From the NCBI RefSeq assembly GCF_036884655.1, contig NC_088340.1, forward strand, positions 31,871,501-31,935,500: DNA of 64,000 bases. Reading direction: 5' to 3'. This stretch comes from Musa acuminata AAA Group (taxonomy: Eukaryota > Streptophyta > Magnoliopsida > Zingiberales > Musaceae). The translations under genes were made by a program, and so were the position numbers. The notes below the pieces were generated by a model. The model made no database searches. It was not told the origin of the DNA and saw nothing but the letters and a program-made list of their open reading frames with translations. Positions 21,531 through 32,788 of this stretch are shown one piece after another. Position 1 is the stretch's first letter. Each line of letters opens with the position of its first letter.

Positions 21531-23305
21531 CGAGGTAACCAAAACCCCTTTGCTTTATTTTGAAATTACTTGATGCATTTCATGAGTTGTTTTTAAATTG
21601 ATTTAGAAAAAAAATTATATGTAAATTGTTAATAAAATAAAAAATTAGGATCATGCTAGTAATTTTGAAAATGATAATGACAAATACATGTTTTATGAAA
21701 ATACAATAAAATGTTAGATTTAAATCTGATGATTAATCATATGTATGTTTTTAAGAAAAAATAATGTGTATCTAAATTGATGATTTCTAATTTTGATTAA
21801 AAATACTTTATGATTTGAAATCATGCTTAATGAGTTTATATTTCGAAATTATGCATGTTGATCTTTGTGATGTATGATTTATTGATCTTGTTATGATGAA
21901 CTTTGCTCTTAAATGATGATACATATCTTTGTTTGGCATAAAAGACAAAGGCATGCTTGTATGAAATCAAATATCTTGTTTAAAGAAGCCTTATGTTTAA
22001 TGTATTATATTTTTGGTCATGATGATTTTGATGAGGAAAATTATTTTTTGGTTTTAAACGATGATGCATGTTTTTATTTGACGTAAAAACTTGGGTATGC
22101 TAGTAAGAAATCAAATCACTTAAATTGAAACAACTAAAAAGAGGAAAGCATGTTTCTTGAAAATTTCTTTTTCTCTATCTTATCGATTTTTCACTAAGAG
22201 ATTAATAAAATTATTTATACCATTTTGAATCTCTTGAAAGTAATGTTGATAATTTGATGATTTGAATTTGAATGAGTTTTATCCAAATCATGATCATGAT
22301 TTCTTGGAATTACTTGAGATTTTTTTTTTAATCAAGATCTCTTCTTTATACTCCTACAATTTTTCTTGTTATTTTATTTAAAGAGGAGATTTACTATATG
22401 AATGATAATAATTATTATACATGAATCGAGATCCTTTATGTGTTCTCCTATGACTCTATTTTCTATAGGAAAATCTTTATCTATATTATCAATCTTGAAT
22501 TCTCGGAATTGTTACTTGAATTTTTTAAAAAAATCAAGATCTTTGATCTCCTAAAAATTCATTTCATTATTTACTAAAAAGAATATTTATAAAAAAGAAT
22601 AATATCTTTTGGTGGTCACATGATCTTATATTTTATGATATGATTTTTATAATCCTTTGTCTTCATGAATTGTATACCTCATCACCAAGTTAATTTTTCT
22701 TGATATATTTCAAGTGATGATTGATTTATTTTTGGTATCACGCATGAAGTAAGAATGAAATGTAAGGTTTTAAAATTGTGCATGTCTTAATTTGAAACTA
22801 TAATGATGCATAAATATATTAAAAAAGATTAATACTTTAACTTTATCATGATTTAAAAATTGATGCAAAGGAAAAAGAATTACAACATTGTATTCTTCCC
22901 TTCTTTTTGACAATGATAAAGGGGGAGAACTAGCTCAAGATGCAAAAAATTTTTCATCTTTCATGTGTGAAAAGCTTGCTAGCTTGCATGTTTAATACTT
23001 GTTATTTTACTAGCTTGCATAATGATATATTCCATGATGTTTCAAAAACCTGAAATTATGTGATGATATATGGTGTTTCAAAAACTTGAAATTATGCAAT
23101 GATTTGACATTATATCTCAAACATTTGATAGTTTCAAAAACTTGATGACAAAGAGGGAGAAGTACGATGATGTCATGCATAATTTTATGATGACATGTTG
23201 CTTGGATTTTTTGAATTTAAGATTTCTATCAATATGATATATTGATAGGGGGAGTTAAGGTTAACTCCATCATCAATTGGTTTTCATCATCAAAAAGGGG
23301 GAGAT
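21531..23305 (+). other. AT-rich internal region of G1, no pol
   Basis: About 1.8 kb of AT-rich DNA with no frame showing protease, integrase, RT or RNase H. It has scattered GCTAGCTTGCATG words near 22975-23025 and polypurine tracts near 22915, 23150 and 23295. Near the end are two perfect hairpins (23227-23247 and 23251-23268) and an inverted repeat (23272-23295 with 23320-23342) that spans the LTR border. Confidence 0.75.
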
Positions 23306-24865
23306 TATTAAATCACATATTTTGATGATAAAACCAATTGATAGTGTTTATGATTTAATCTGCATTTTGAGTGATGCAAGAAGCTTCGATCAGGGAGAGA
23401 CAATTAAAGTAGGAAGAATCATGTTGGGCCAGAGAGAAATATGTTAGAAGATTGGACGTCTAGTCGGAAGATCGGTCGACATATCGGTAGAAGGCTTCGG
23501 GCCATGAGTTCAGGCATTGGACCAAGAAGAGCAGAAATTACGCCAAGGAAATTGGAGTTGCAGAGGTCAATTGGCTAATTAGGCAATAGGTCGAAAGAGA
23601 GGACGATGCACCGAAGAATCGAATGAAGTGTCAATAAACCAATGACATGACGAACAACATGATTCAAGCTTTGTAATAATTGTCTAAATCAAAGTTGGTT
23701 TTAATTGTGTAAGATTAACTATGATAGTGATCAAAGCATAAAGCAAAATGAAGTCCTGGAATCCAAAACAAGATTTTGTTAGGAGTTCGAGAGTTTGTCG
23801 GAAGTCCAGATTTTCATCGAAAGTTCTATCGGAACTGACCAAGAAGTCCAGGAGCTTGCTAGAGAAGCTCATCAGAACTCGTGAAGTCTAGGAGTTTTCT
23901 AGGAGTCCGTTGGAACATTGCCGAGAGATCATCGGAAGTTCGTCGGAAGTTTATCAGAAGATCGCTGGAAGCTCGCCGGAAGAAACCAAGACTAACCAGA
24001 TTAGATTTGCTTAGTGTATGCCTTAGAATTCATAGTTAGCACATAATTAGGTTTGAAATTGGGCCAACCTAATTATGAACTAGTTGGGCCCATGTATGGA
24101 CTATGTTGGGCCAAGTGAAAGACCTAAACAGTGACCCAACATGTGGCGCCGTCGTGGTATGGTCTCCGAGACTTTGTCAGGCGATGGTACCAACCAGACT
24201 CAGTCTTCGAGATTGTCAGGCAGTGGTACCACCCAGACACAGTCTCCCAAGTAGTGGTACCACTAAATTGGGCGGTGGTACTGCCCAATGTCAGTGCTGC
24301 AGGCGATGGTATCGCCTAGCACAGGCGGTGGTACCGCCAGGACTTAGAAAACCCAGGATGAGACCTTTTTAGGCTTCAAGTTTAAATCAACATGAGGCAT
24401 ATAAATACCCCTCTTATCCCTAGTTAACAAACATAAGAATTGAGTGAAAAGCTCTAAGTGTTAGTATAGTTTTAGAGAGGAGTGAAGTGGGTATAAAGGT
24501 TGTCTCCTAAACCTGTGAAAAGGAGAAGAGGGTTGTAAAGGGGTAGTTGATCTTCGCCTATTGAAAGAAGATCATTAGTGGATGCCAATGGCCTCGACGA
24601 AAGAAGAATCGGTGGAGTGGATGTAGCTCACGACGACCAAACCACTATAAAACGGTTTACATTTATATTTGAGCAATTTATCTTTACTGCAAACTACTTA
24701 ACTTGCCTACTTCTTTCACTACCTTATAAAAACGCTTTCAAGTTAACATCTCTTCGAAACAATTTTCGTCGAAATCAATTTTTATCGTACGAAGATATTT
24801 TAAACTAACACTTTTATCCGCTGCATTAATTCACCCCCCCTTTTAGTGCTGACTTGTTCCTAACA
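23306..24865 (+). repeat. 3' LTR of G1 (1560 bp)
   Basis: It starts TATTAAATCACATATTTTGA (canonical relatives start TGTTGAATC) and ends TTCCTAACA. Within it are a GCCGGAAG-rich block (about 23760-23990), an array of GGTGGTACC-type palindromes (24180-24338), a TATA box (TATAAATACC at about 24400) and a C-rich tract before the end. It belongs to the same family as the LTRs of F, H and K. Confidence 0.88.
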
Positions 24866-25914
24866 CAGAGGTCAACATATCGATTGCCCAAAAGGCTGCA
24901 AAAAAGGACGATGCGTCAAAGGATTGGATGAAGCGACGATGAACCAATAACTTGCTGAACATCATGTGATTAATGCTTTGTAATAATTATTAAAATCGAA
25001 GTAGTTTTAGTTGTAATTGGGTTAGTTTAGAATGTAATTAAGCCAACTAAATTAGGGGCCAATTGGGCCCGATTTAGGGTTGTTTTGGGCTAAGAGAAAG
25101 ACCCGTTCAGTGACCCAAAAGTTGGGTCAGGTGGTGGCACTGCTAGAGGCTCAGTCTCCAAGATATAGTCTCCGAGATTGTGTCACATAGTGGTACCACT
25201 AGACTAGGCAGTGGTACCACCAGTTTGGGTGATGGTACTACCCAGACATAGTCTCCCAGACTATATCAGGTGATGGTACCACCAGACTAGGTGGTGGTAC
25301 CACCTATTGTCAAATTGGCAGGTAGTGATACTACTCGTACCCCAAAAGCTTGGGGATTTAAATTTCGGTTTCAAGTTTTGAAGCTATTTGAGGTTTATAA
25401 ATACATCACAAATTCCTGCTTGGAATATACATAAAAAAAGAGCAAAAACTCTATGATTTTAAGGTTGTAAAAATCTTTTAAGTATAGAGTCCCTCCTCCA
25501 AGAGCTTAGTAATAGTCCTAAGAGAGGTGTATAAGGGAACACTTGTAAAAAAGGGGTGTAAAGGTTCTCTCCTGAACCTATGAAAAGGAGAAAGAGTGTA
25601 AGGGTAGTTGATCTTCGCCCATTGAAAAGAAGATCGATAGTGAAAGCCGATAGCCTCGAGTGAAGAGGAATCGGGAATGAACGTAGGTCACAACGACCAA
25701 ACCACTATAAATTGGTTTGCATTTCTATTTTACTATTTACCTTTCTTGCAAACTACTTTACTTCCTTATTACTTTAGCTGCACACTCTTACGAATGTTTT
25801 CAAAGTTAAATACTCCTTGATATAATTTTATCGTATGAAGATTTCCGGCTCGACATAATTTTTACGTATGCACTAATTCACCCCCCTCACTCTTAGTGTC
25901 GACTCGATCCTAAT
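24866..25914 (+). repeat. 5' LTR remnant of H
   Basis: It begins CAGAGGTCAAC, which matches the 3' LTR of H about 258 bp in (near 28880), and ends CGATCCTAATA. It holds the GGTGGTACC-type palindromes (25134-25330) and a TATA-like TATAAATAC near 25400. Like the 3' LTR of H, it lacks the GCCGGAAG-rich block. Confidence 0.85.
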
Positions 25915-25917
25915 AGT

Positions 25918-25929
25918 TGGTATCAACAC
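25918..25929 (+). other. Primer-binding site of H
   Basis: TGGTATCAACAC follows the LTR closely and matches the initiator-Met-type site in the first eight bases. Confidence 0.7.
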
Positions 25930-25964
25930 CACGTTTTTCTCATTTGGTTTAATACCCAAGATAA

Positions 25965-26940
25965 ATGGCTTTTATTGATTTTTAAGAGGGTAACTCTATC
26001 ATTTGTCCTCTTATGTTCAATGGGATGAACTATGCATATTGAAAAACTCGAATGAGAGTTTTCTTACTTTCATTATATTTGAATTTATGGAATATCATTG
26101 AAAACGGATTTCAAAAGTCTTCTCTTTCAATGAACGAATGGAATGATTTGGAGAAGAAGACTTTCTCTTTGAATGCCAAAGCTATGAATACTTTATTTTG
26201 TGCTTTGGATAAAAATGAATTCAATCTAGTTTCTATTTACGAAACGATTTATGAGATTTGACACACACTTGAAATCACACACGAAGGCACTAGCAAAGTT
26301 AAAGATTCAAAAATTAATCTTTTGATGCATGATTTTGAATTATTTCGTATGAAGCCAAGCGAAACTATTATTGACATGTACACTTATTTTATGGATGTTA
26401 TCAATAGTTTAAAAGTTCTTGGCAAATATTTTTTGAATCTTAAACTTGTTAATAAAGTTTTATAATTTCTTTCTAAAAATTGGGATTCAAAAGTAACTGC
26501 AATACAAGAGACAAAAGACTTAAACAAGTTTCCACTTAAAAAACTTATCGGGTGTTTAATTGACCTATGAAATGAGTTGTATGACACAAAATGAACATGA
26601 GAACTATCTTCCAAAGAACAGGAAGGATTTGGCACTTCAAACAATATAATACCACTTGAGTGACAACTCTAATGATGATGATGATGACTTTGAACTTCTC
26701 ATTATAAAATTTAAAATGTTTATGAAACAATAATTAAAAAATAAAAATAAACTTAAAAAGGATAAAACAACTTACTGTGAATGTAATCGACCGGGGCACT
26801 TTGAAAGCGAATGTTCGCAACTAAAGAAGAAGCTGTCAATGAAGAAGAAATCATTCAAGGCGACATTGGATGAATTAAATAACATCCAAAGATGAGGAGC
26901 AAACCATCAAAGGCGTGGTGGCGAACCACGCTTTTGTGGC
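25965..26940 (+). pseudogene. H gag with stops and a near-complete zinc knuckle
   Basis: From ATGGCTTTTATTG the reading parallels the F gag (KTRMRVFLLSLYLNLWNIIENGF, then NDLEKKTFSLNAKAMNTLFCALDKNEFN, then HDFELFRMKPSETI). Stops break it at several points. Unlike F and G1, it keeps a nucleic-acid-binding knuckle near 26770-26812 (CECNRPGHFESEC). The first Cys is displaced, so this is a degraded CCHC. The end reads ATLDELN, parallel to F. Confidence 0.8.
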
Positions 26941-28622
26941 TTTTGACAATGAGGTAAGTGACTCAACCAAAACTCTTTTACCTTATTTTGAAATTACTTG
27001 ATGCATTTCATAAGTTATTTTAAATTAGTTTTAAAAAATTTATATATAAATTATTAAAAAATTGATCATGAAAATTATATGTCTTATGATAAAGGAACAA
27101 AATGTTAGATTTAAATCTAATGCTTATATACCTAATAAGATCAATTCTATGTATGTTTTAAGAAGTAACAATGTATATCTTGATAATTTCCATATTGCTT
27201 TTCAATTACAGATGATGATGCATGGCCTTTGAAAGACTAAAGTATGAAATCAATCACAAAATTTGGAACTAAAAGAACTTGAGCTATTTTTAATCTTATA
27301 GAAATCTATCTATGTTGCTTTCATTGAATTATCCGAAAAGTAATTTTGATGATGATTTTGGATTTCTTTTCATATGATTCTTTTTAATAATGAGATAATA
27401 TATACAATCGAATTATTTATCGATGTTTGCGACTTGAGATGTATTTTATATGAAACATTTTTCTTGATTCTCATATAATTCACTCTCTTAAGAGAACATT
27501 CATTCAAATGATTATTCTTTTGATTACAACTTGAAAGTTTTAGTATGAATCAAGATTTTTCATAAATTGTCCTCCTACAATTCTTCTTGTCTAATAAAAA
27601 GGGGGGATGTATTCAAATTAACTACGATATGTCACTAGACTTCTTGATGTTTATAATTTGAAGTTTATTATGTACAATTTTCTTGTATTTATGATTTATA
27701 TATCTCATGATATGTTTGAATTATTGTTGTAAAAGAAGAAGGAAATTGTTAGCTTGCATATTCAAAAGAGAACCAAAAAGTGTTAGCTTGAATGATAAAC
27801 TTAAATCTCCCAAATGGATAAATTCTTCTTATATATATTTTATCATTATCTTATTACTCACCTTTTTTTATGACTTCAATTTTTCTGTTTGAATCAAAAT
27901 AATTTCCTATCATTCCTTCTATTTACAAAAGAAGAGATTTGTCAAAAATGACACATGGCCTTTTAGTATTCATGAATTAATCTTTCATTTTTAATGATTA
28001 AAATATTGATGCAAATCTATCTTTATTGTTTCTCTTTATCATGATGTGAAAATTGATATAAAGGGAAAAGAATTATAAAATTATATTCTTCTCTTCTTTT
28101 TTACAATGGCAAAAAGGGAGATAAAATTTGCTAGTTTGAATATTATAAAGGAAGCAAAAATTGCTAGCTTGCACTTCTCCAAAGGGAAGAAAAAACTCAC
28201 TATCTTGCATGTTTTAAAATGAGTTAAAACTTATTATTTACTATCTTGCATTCTCTTTCAAAAACTTGCAAGCTTGAACATTACAAAGAGAAGCAAAAGT
28301 ACTATCGAAGTAAAAGTACTATCTTGCCCATCTTAAGAAGTAAAGAATTGTTAACTTGCATATCTCAAAATTATTGCTAGCTTATATGTTGTGAAAATTA
28401 CATATCTCAAAACTTTGCTAGATATACTTCTCCTTTTTATTGATGACAAAGGGGGAGAAGATATAATGATGAGTTGAATCATGCATGGTAGGATATACTT
28501 TTATATTTTTAAATATTAAATGATTTTCTGAATTTAAATGTTCTATCAATATGACATATTGATAGGTGGAGTTTAGTTAAACTCCGTCATCAATTGGTTG
28601 TCATCATCAAAAAGGGGGAGAT
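26941..28622 (+). other. AT-rich internal region of H, no pol
   Basis: No pol motif is seen in any frame. The region is AT-rich with TTGCTAGCTTGCA-type words (28110-28430), polypurine tracts near 28105, 28445 and 28610, and two perfect hairpins (28544-28564 and 28568-28585) before the 3' LTR. The short frame at 27707 has no recognisable domain. Confidence 0.75.
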
Positions 28623-29941
28623 TGTTGAATCTCAAATTTTGATGATGAAACCAATTGATAGAGTTTATGATTTAATCTGTGTTTTGAGTGACATAGGACT
28701 ATCTTCGATTATGAAGAGATAATTAAAGCAAGAAGAATCAATGTTGAGCCGGAGTAGAACATGTCAGAATATTGGACGTTGAGCCGGAGGATCGGTTGAC
28801 GTGTCGGTAGAAGGCTTTATGTCATGAGTTCGGGCATTGGGCCTAGAAGAGCAGATATTATACTAAAGAGATCGGAATTACAGAGGTCAATATGCTGATT
28901 AGGTAAAAGGCCATAAAAGAGGATGATGCATTGAAGGATTAGAAGAAGCGTCGATGAACCAATGACATGCTGGACAACATGTGATTAATGCTTTGTAATA
29001 ATTATCTAGATCGAAATAGTTTTAGTTTGAATTGGGTTTGTTTAGAATGTAATTAAACCAACTTAATTAAGGGCTAACTGGGCTCAAATTGGGACTATTT
29101 TAGGCTAAGAGAAAGGCCCATTCAATGACCCAAAAGTTAGGTCAAGCGGTGGCACCACTGGTCCAAGCGGTGGCACCATTGGTCCAAGCGGTGGCACTAC
29201 TAGAGGCTCAATCTCCAAGACACAGTCTCTAAGATTATGTTAGACGGTGGTACTGCTCAGACACAGTCTCCTAGATTGTGTCAAGTGGTGGTACCACTAG
29301 ACTGGGTGGTAGTACCGCCTAGTGTCAGATTGGTAGGCGATATTACCAACCATACCCCCGAAAACTCGGGGATTTAAATTTTGGCTCCAAGTTTTGAAGC
29401 CATTTGGGGTCTTTAAATACCCCACAAATTCCTACTTGGAATACACATGAAAAGAGAGCAAAAATTCTGTGATTCTAAGGTTGTAAAAATCTTTTAAGTA
29501 TAAAGTCCCTCCTCCAAGAGCTTAGTGATAGTCCTAAGGGAGGTGTGTGAGGGAACGCTTGTAAAAGAGGGGTGTAAAGGTTCTCTCCTAAACTTGTAAA
29601 AAAGAGAAAGAGTGTAAGGGTAGTTGATATTCACCCATTGGAAAGAAGATCGATAGTGGAAGCTGGTAACCTTGAGTGAAGAGGAATCGGGAGTAGACGT
29701 AGGTCACGATGACTGAACCACTATAAATCAGTTTGCATTTCTGTTTTACTATTTACCTTTATTGTAAGCTGCTTTACTTCCTTATTACTTTAGTTGCAGA
29801 CTCTTACAAATGTTTTCAAAGTTAAATACTCCTTGATGCAGTTTTATCGTACGAAGATTTCTGACTCGACATAATTTTTACGTACGCACTAATTTACACC
29901 CCCCCCCCCCCCTCCCTCCCTTCTTAGTGTCGATCCTAACA
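28623..29941 (+). repeat. 3' LTR of H (1319 bp)
   Basis: It starts TGTTGAATCTCAAATTTTGA and ends GATCCTAACA. It has the GGTGGTACC-type array (about 29145-29345), a TATA-like TTTAAATACC near 29415, and a 14-base run of C at 29899-29912. It is shorter than the LTRs of F, G1 and K because the GCCGGAAG block is absent. Confidence 0.9.
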
Positions 29942-32162
29942 GCATGACTCGCTAGAAAAATAGTGGGACATATCAAGATAGAAGTCCATATTTTGATTGT
30001 TTATTTTATGTAAAATCTGCATGTTATTTATTTATACTACATCTCCTTACATGACATACTTGATGTCAACTGCCTCACTAGTCCAAATTATACAGATTAG
30101 CTTTGTAACTTGAGAATCGTTCTCATAGCGGAGAAGATTATGTACGTCCTTGATATAGTGATGCCTACACCTAAGGAAGGGGCAAGCGAGGATGAGATTA
30201 CTCACTACATGAAGTACATAGATGACTCCACTCTTGCTCAGTGTTAAATGTTGGGCTCCATGACTCTTGAGTTACAGATTCATTCTCTTGTATGTCTATA
30301 AATTGTTTGATGAACATGAAAGGACTCAGCGATATGAGATATTTAAGAGTCTCTTAACTGAGGGGACACCGGTTCAGAACTATGTCCTTAAGATGATTGA
30401 GTGGAACTCACAGGTCTAGAAATGGTTATAAAGGATAGCTTGTGTGTGGATCTTATGCTTCAATGCCTACTAGATTCCTTTTCTCAGCTTGAGGTGACTC
30501 TCCCTAAATTCCTCAATATGTTGAGGGAGGCTGAGAGCACTATAAAGAAATAGAAGTCAGTTCTCTATACTGGTGAGACTAAAAAGAAAAGGAAGACAAA
30601 AAAGTTTCTTAAGAAGGGTAAGGGCAACGATAGACCAGGTAAAGCAAAGGTTACTAAGAAGAACCCGATAAAGGACAAAGGCCAATGCTTCCACTACGAC
30701 AAAGATGGGCACTGGAAGAGGAACTATAAAGAGTACTTAAAAAAAAAAGCAAAACAGAAGCTTGGAGAAGCTTCAGGTATATTCATGATTAGTCTCTAAT
30801 TATTAGATTTTTATGATAGTGCATGGGTATTAGATACTAGTACTATTTATCACATATGCAATTTGTTGCAGATTCTGGCAAAGCCTAGGAGATTGGCGAG
30901 AGGTGAGATTGACCTTAAGATGGGCAATGAAGCAAGAGTTGCTACTATTGTTGTGGTGAGGTCACTTTACATCTGTCTATTGGAGCTACTATTGTATTAG
31001 ATGAATGTTATTTTCTTTCTTTTATTATTAAAAATATTATTTCCATTTCATGTTTAACATTGAATGATTATAAAGTAGTTTTTAAGAAATAGTTGTTCAA
31101 TTATTAAGGTTGATAAGATCATCATTAGAGGGACATCGCATAATGATTTATTTATGCTAGACATTGCTCCACATATTATGAAAGTAAGTGTGTCCAAGAG
31201 GAAATGATATGAGGTGAATAGTGTATACTTGTGACACTATAGGCTAGGTCATATACATGAGAGAAGGATTCAAAAGTTATTGAACGATGGATACCTAGAT
31301 CCATTCGAGTGTGAGTCATATGCAACTTGTGACCCTTACCTTCATGGAAAGTTGACCAACTCTCCATTTAGTGAAAGTGAAGAGAGAGCCACTGAGTTGC
31401 TGAAACTCATACATTATAATGTATACGGTCACATATCAACTTAGGCCATAAGATGTTACTCATACTTCATTACTTTCATTAATGATTTCTCTAGTTACGG
31501 ATGTATATACTTGATGAAGTACAAGTTCGAAGCCTTCGAGAAATTCAGATAGTACAAGAATGAAGTAGAGAACCAGAGATGAAAGAGTATTAAGACTCTT
31601 CGATCAAATCGAGGATGTGAGTAATTGAGTAGGGAGTTCACCCAATTCCTCAAGGACTATGAGATTCTATCCTAATGGACACCTCATTATATACTTTAGC
31701 TCAATAGTGTATCCGAAAAGAGAAATCGCATACTACTAGATATGGTACGGTCCATGATATGTTTCATCAACCTACCCGTCTCATTTTGGGGATATGCCTT
31801 TGAGATCGCAGCTTACCTTCTAAACAAAGTTCTAACTAAGTCGATAGTGTCTACACCATATGAGATATGGAAAGGAAAGAAGTTTAATCTTAATGTTATT
31901 AAGATTTAAGGCAACCTTGTCCACGTTAAGAGACAACCCCAAGTTAGAATATAGGACGGCATAGTACAAGTTCGTGGGATAACCTAAGAAAACTTGTGGA
32001 TATTATTTCTATCATCTTGAGGACCAAAATGTCTTTGTAGCCAAGAGGGCAGTGTTCCTTGAGAATGAACATATTTTTAGTGGAGAGAGTGGGAGCATGA
32101 TAGAGTTGAGCGAGGTTGGAGAACCTAGCTCAAGCACCATTCCGCCTGATAGAGTTGACACT
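29942..32162 (+). pseudogene. Copia E (Angela-like), left part: leader end, gag, protease, integrase
   Basis: The sequence aligns with element B from its leader end (B 15310) through gag (30040-30560), the zinc knuckle ([12 protein letters not shown]), a protease site (WVLDTSTIYHI) and the integrase (LGHIHERRIQKLL; SEKRNR keeps the Glu). Many stops and small deletions are present, so this is the most decayed of the three copies. It stops at the border with F; about 290 bp of the following pol are missing. The 5' LTR and most of the leader are not in the window. Confidence 0.85.
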
Positions 32163-32734
32163 AGCAGTGGTACCGCCTGAACCCAAGAAACCTAGGATGA
32201 GATATTTTTAGGCTCCAAGTTTGAATCAACTTGAGGCCTATAAATACCCCTCTCATCCCTGGTTAATACACACAAATACAGAGAATTTAAAAAGGGAAAA
32301 ATGCTGTTATAATCTCTTGTGAGAATCCTCCTCTTCTAATATAAGTATTAGAATAGTTTGATAGAGGAGTGAGTGTTTTTAAAGGTTGTCTCCTAAACCT
32401 GTGAAAAGGAGAAGAGGGGTATAAGAAGGAGGTTGATTTTCGCCTATTAAAGGAAGATCGATAGTGGATATCGGTGGTCTCGACGAAAGAGGAATCGACG
32501 AAGTAAATGTAGGTCACGATGACCGAACAACTCTAAAATCTGGTTTGCATTTCATCTTGAGCAATTTACTTTACTGCAAACCATTTTACTTGTTTACTGC
32601 CTTCAATACATTTACGAACACATATCTTCTAAGTTTGATTTTTATCATACGAAAGGATTTTTCGAAATCGACATTTTTACCATTACACTAATTCACTCCC
32701 CCCCCCCCTCTTTATGCTGCTCTTGATCCTAACA
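32163..32734 (+). repeat. 5' LTR remnant of F (last 572 bp)
   Basis: It aligns with the last part of the 3' LTR of F, from AGCAGTGGTACCGCCTGAAC to CCTAACA. The TATA-like TATAAATACC lies near 32239, and a C-rich tract at 32697-32708. Confidence 0.87.
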
Positions 32735-32735
32735 G

Positions 32736-32748
32736 TTAGTATCAGAGC
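32736..32748 (+). other. Primer-binding site of F
   Basis: TTAGTATCAGAGC follows the LTR end after one base. It is one change from the initiator-Met-type TGGTATCAGAGC. Confidence 0.75.
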
Positions 32749-32788
32749 CTCATATTTCTCATTTCATTTGGTTTAACACCAAAGAGAA

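Larger units (their letters stand above)
20891..24865 (+). mobile_element. Gag-only SIRE/Maximus-like element G1, 5' end deleted
   Basis: The sequence enters in the middle of gag, followed by AT-rich DNA without pol, a polypurine tract and a 3' LTR. It aligns with F and H. The 5' LTR and the first 90 or so gag codons are missing, lost with a deletion at the left join. The 3' LTR ends inside the 5' LTR of element H, so G1 inserted into H. Confidence 0.85.
24866..29941 (+). mobile_element. Gag-only SIRE/Maximus-like element H
   Basis: It has a 5' LTR remnant, a primer-binding site, a decayed gag, an AT-rich internal region with no pol, a polypurine tract and a full 3' LTR. The first 258 bp or so of the 5' LTR are missing because G1 inserted there and the outer part was later lost. 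The right end runs directly into leader sequence of element E, so H inserted into the leader of E. Confidence 0.87.

Noticed and set aside
21531..23305. Possible decayed pol in the gag-only elements
   Set aside because: No RT, integrase or RNase H motif could be read in six frames, and the three copies align here as AT-rich spacer.
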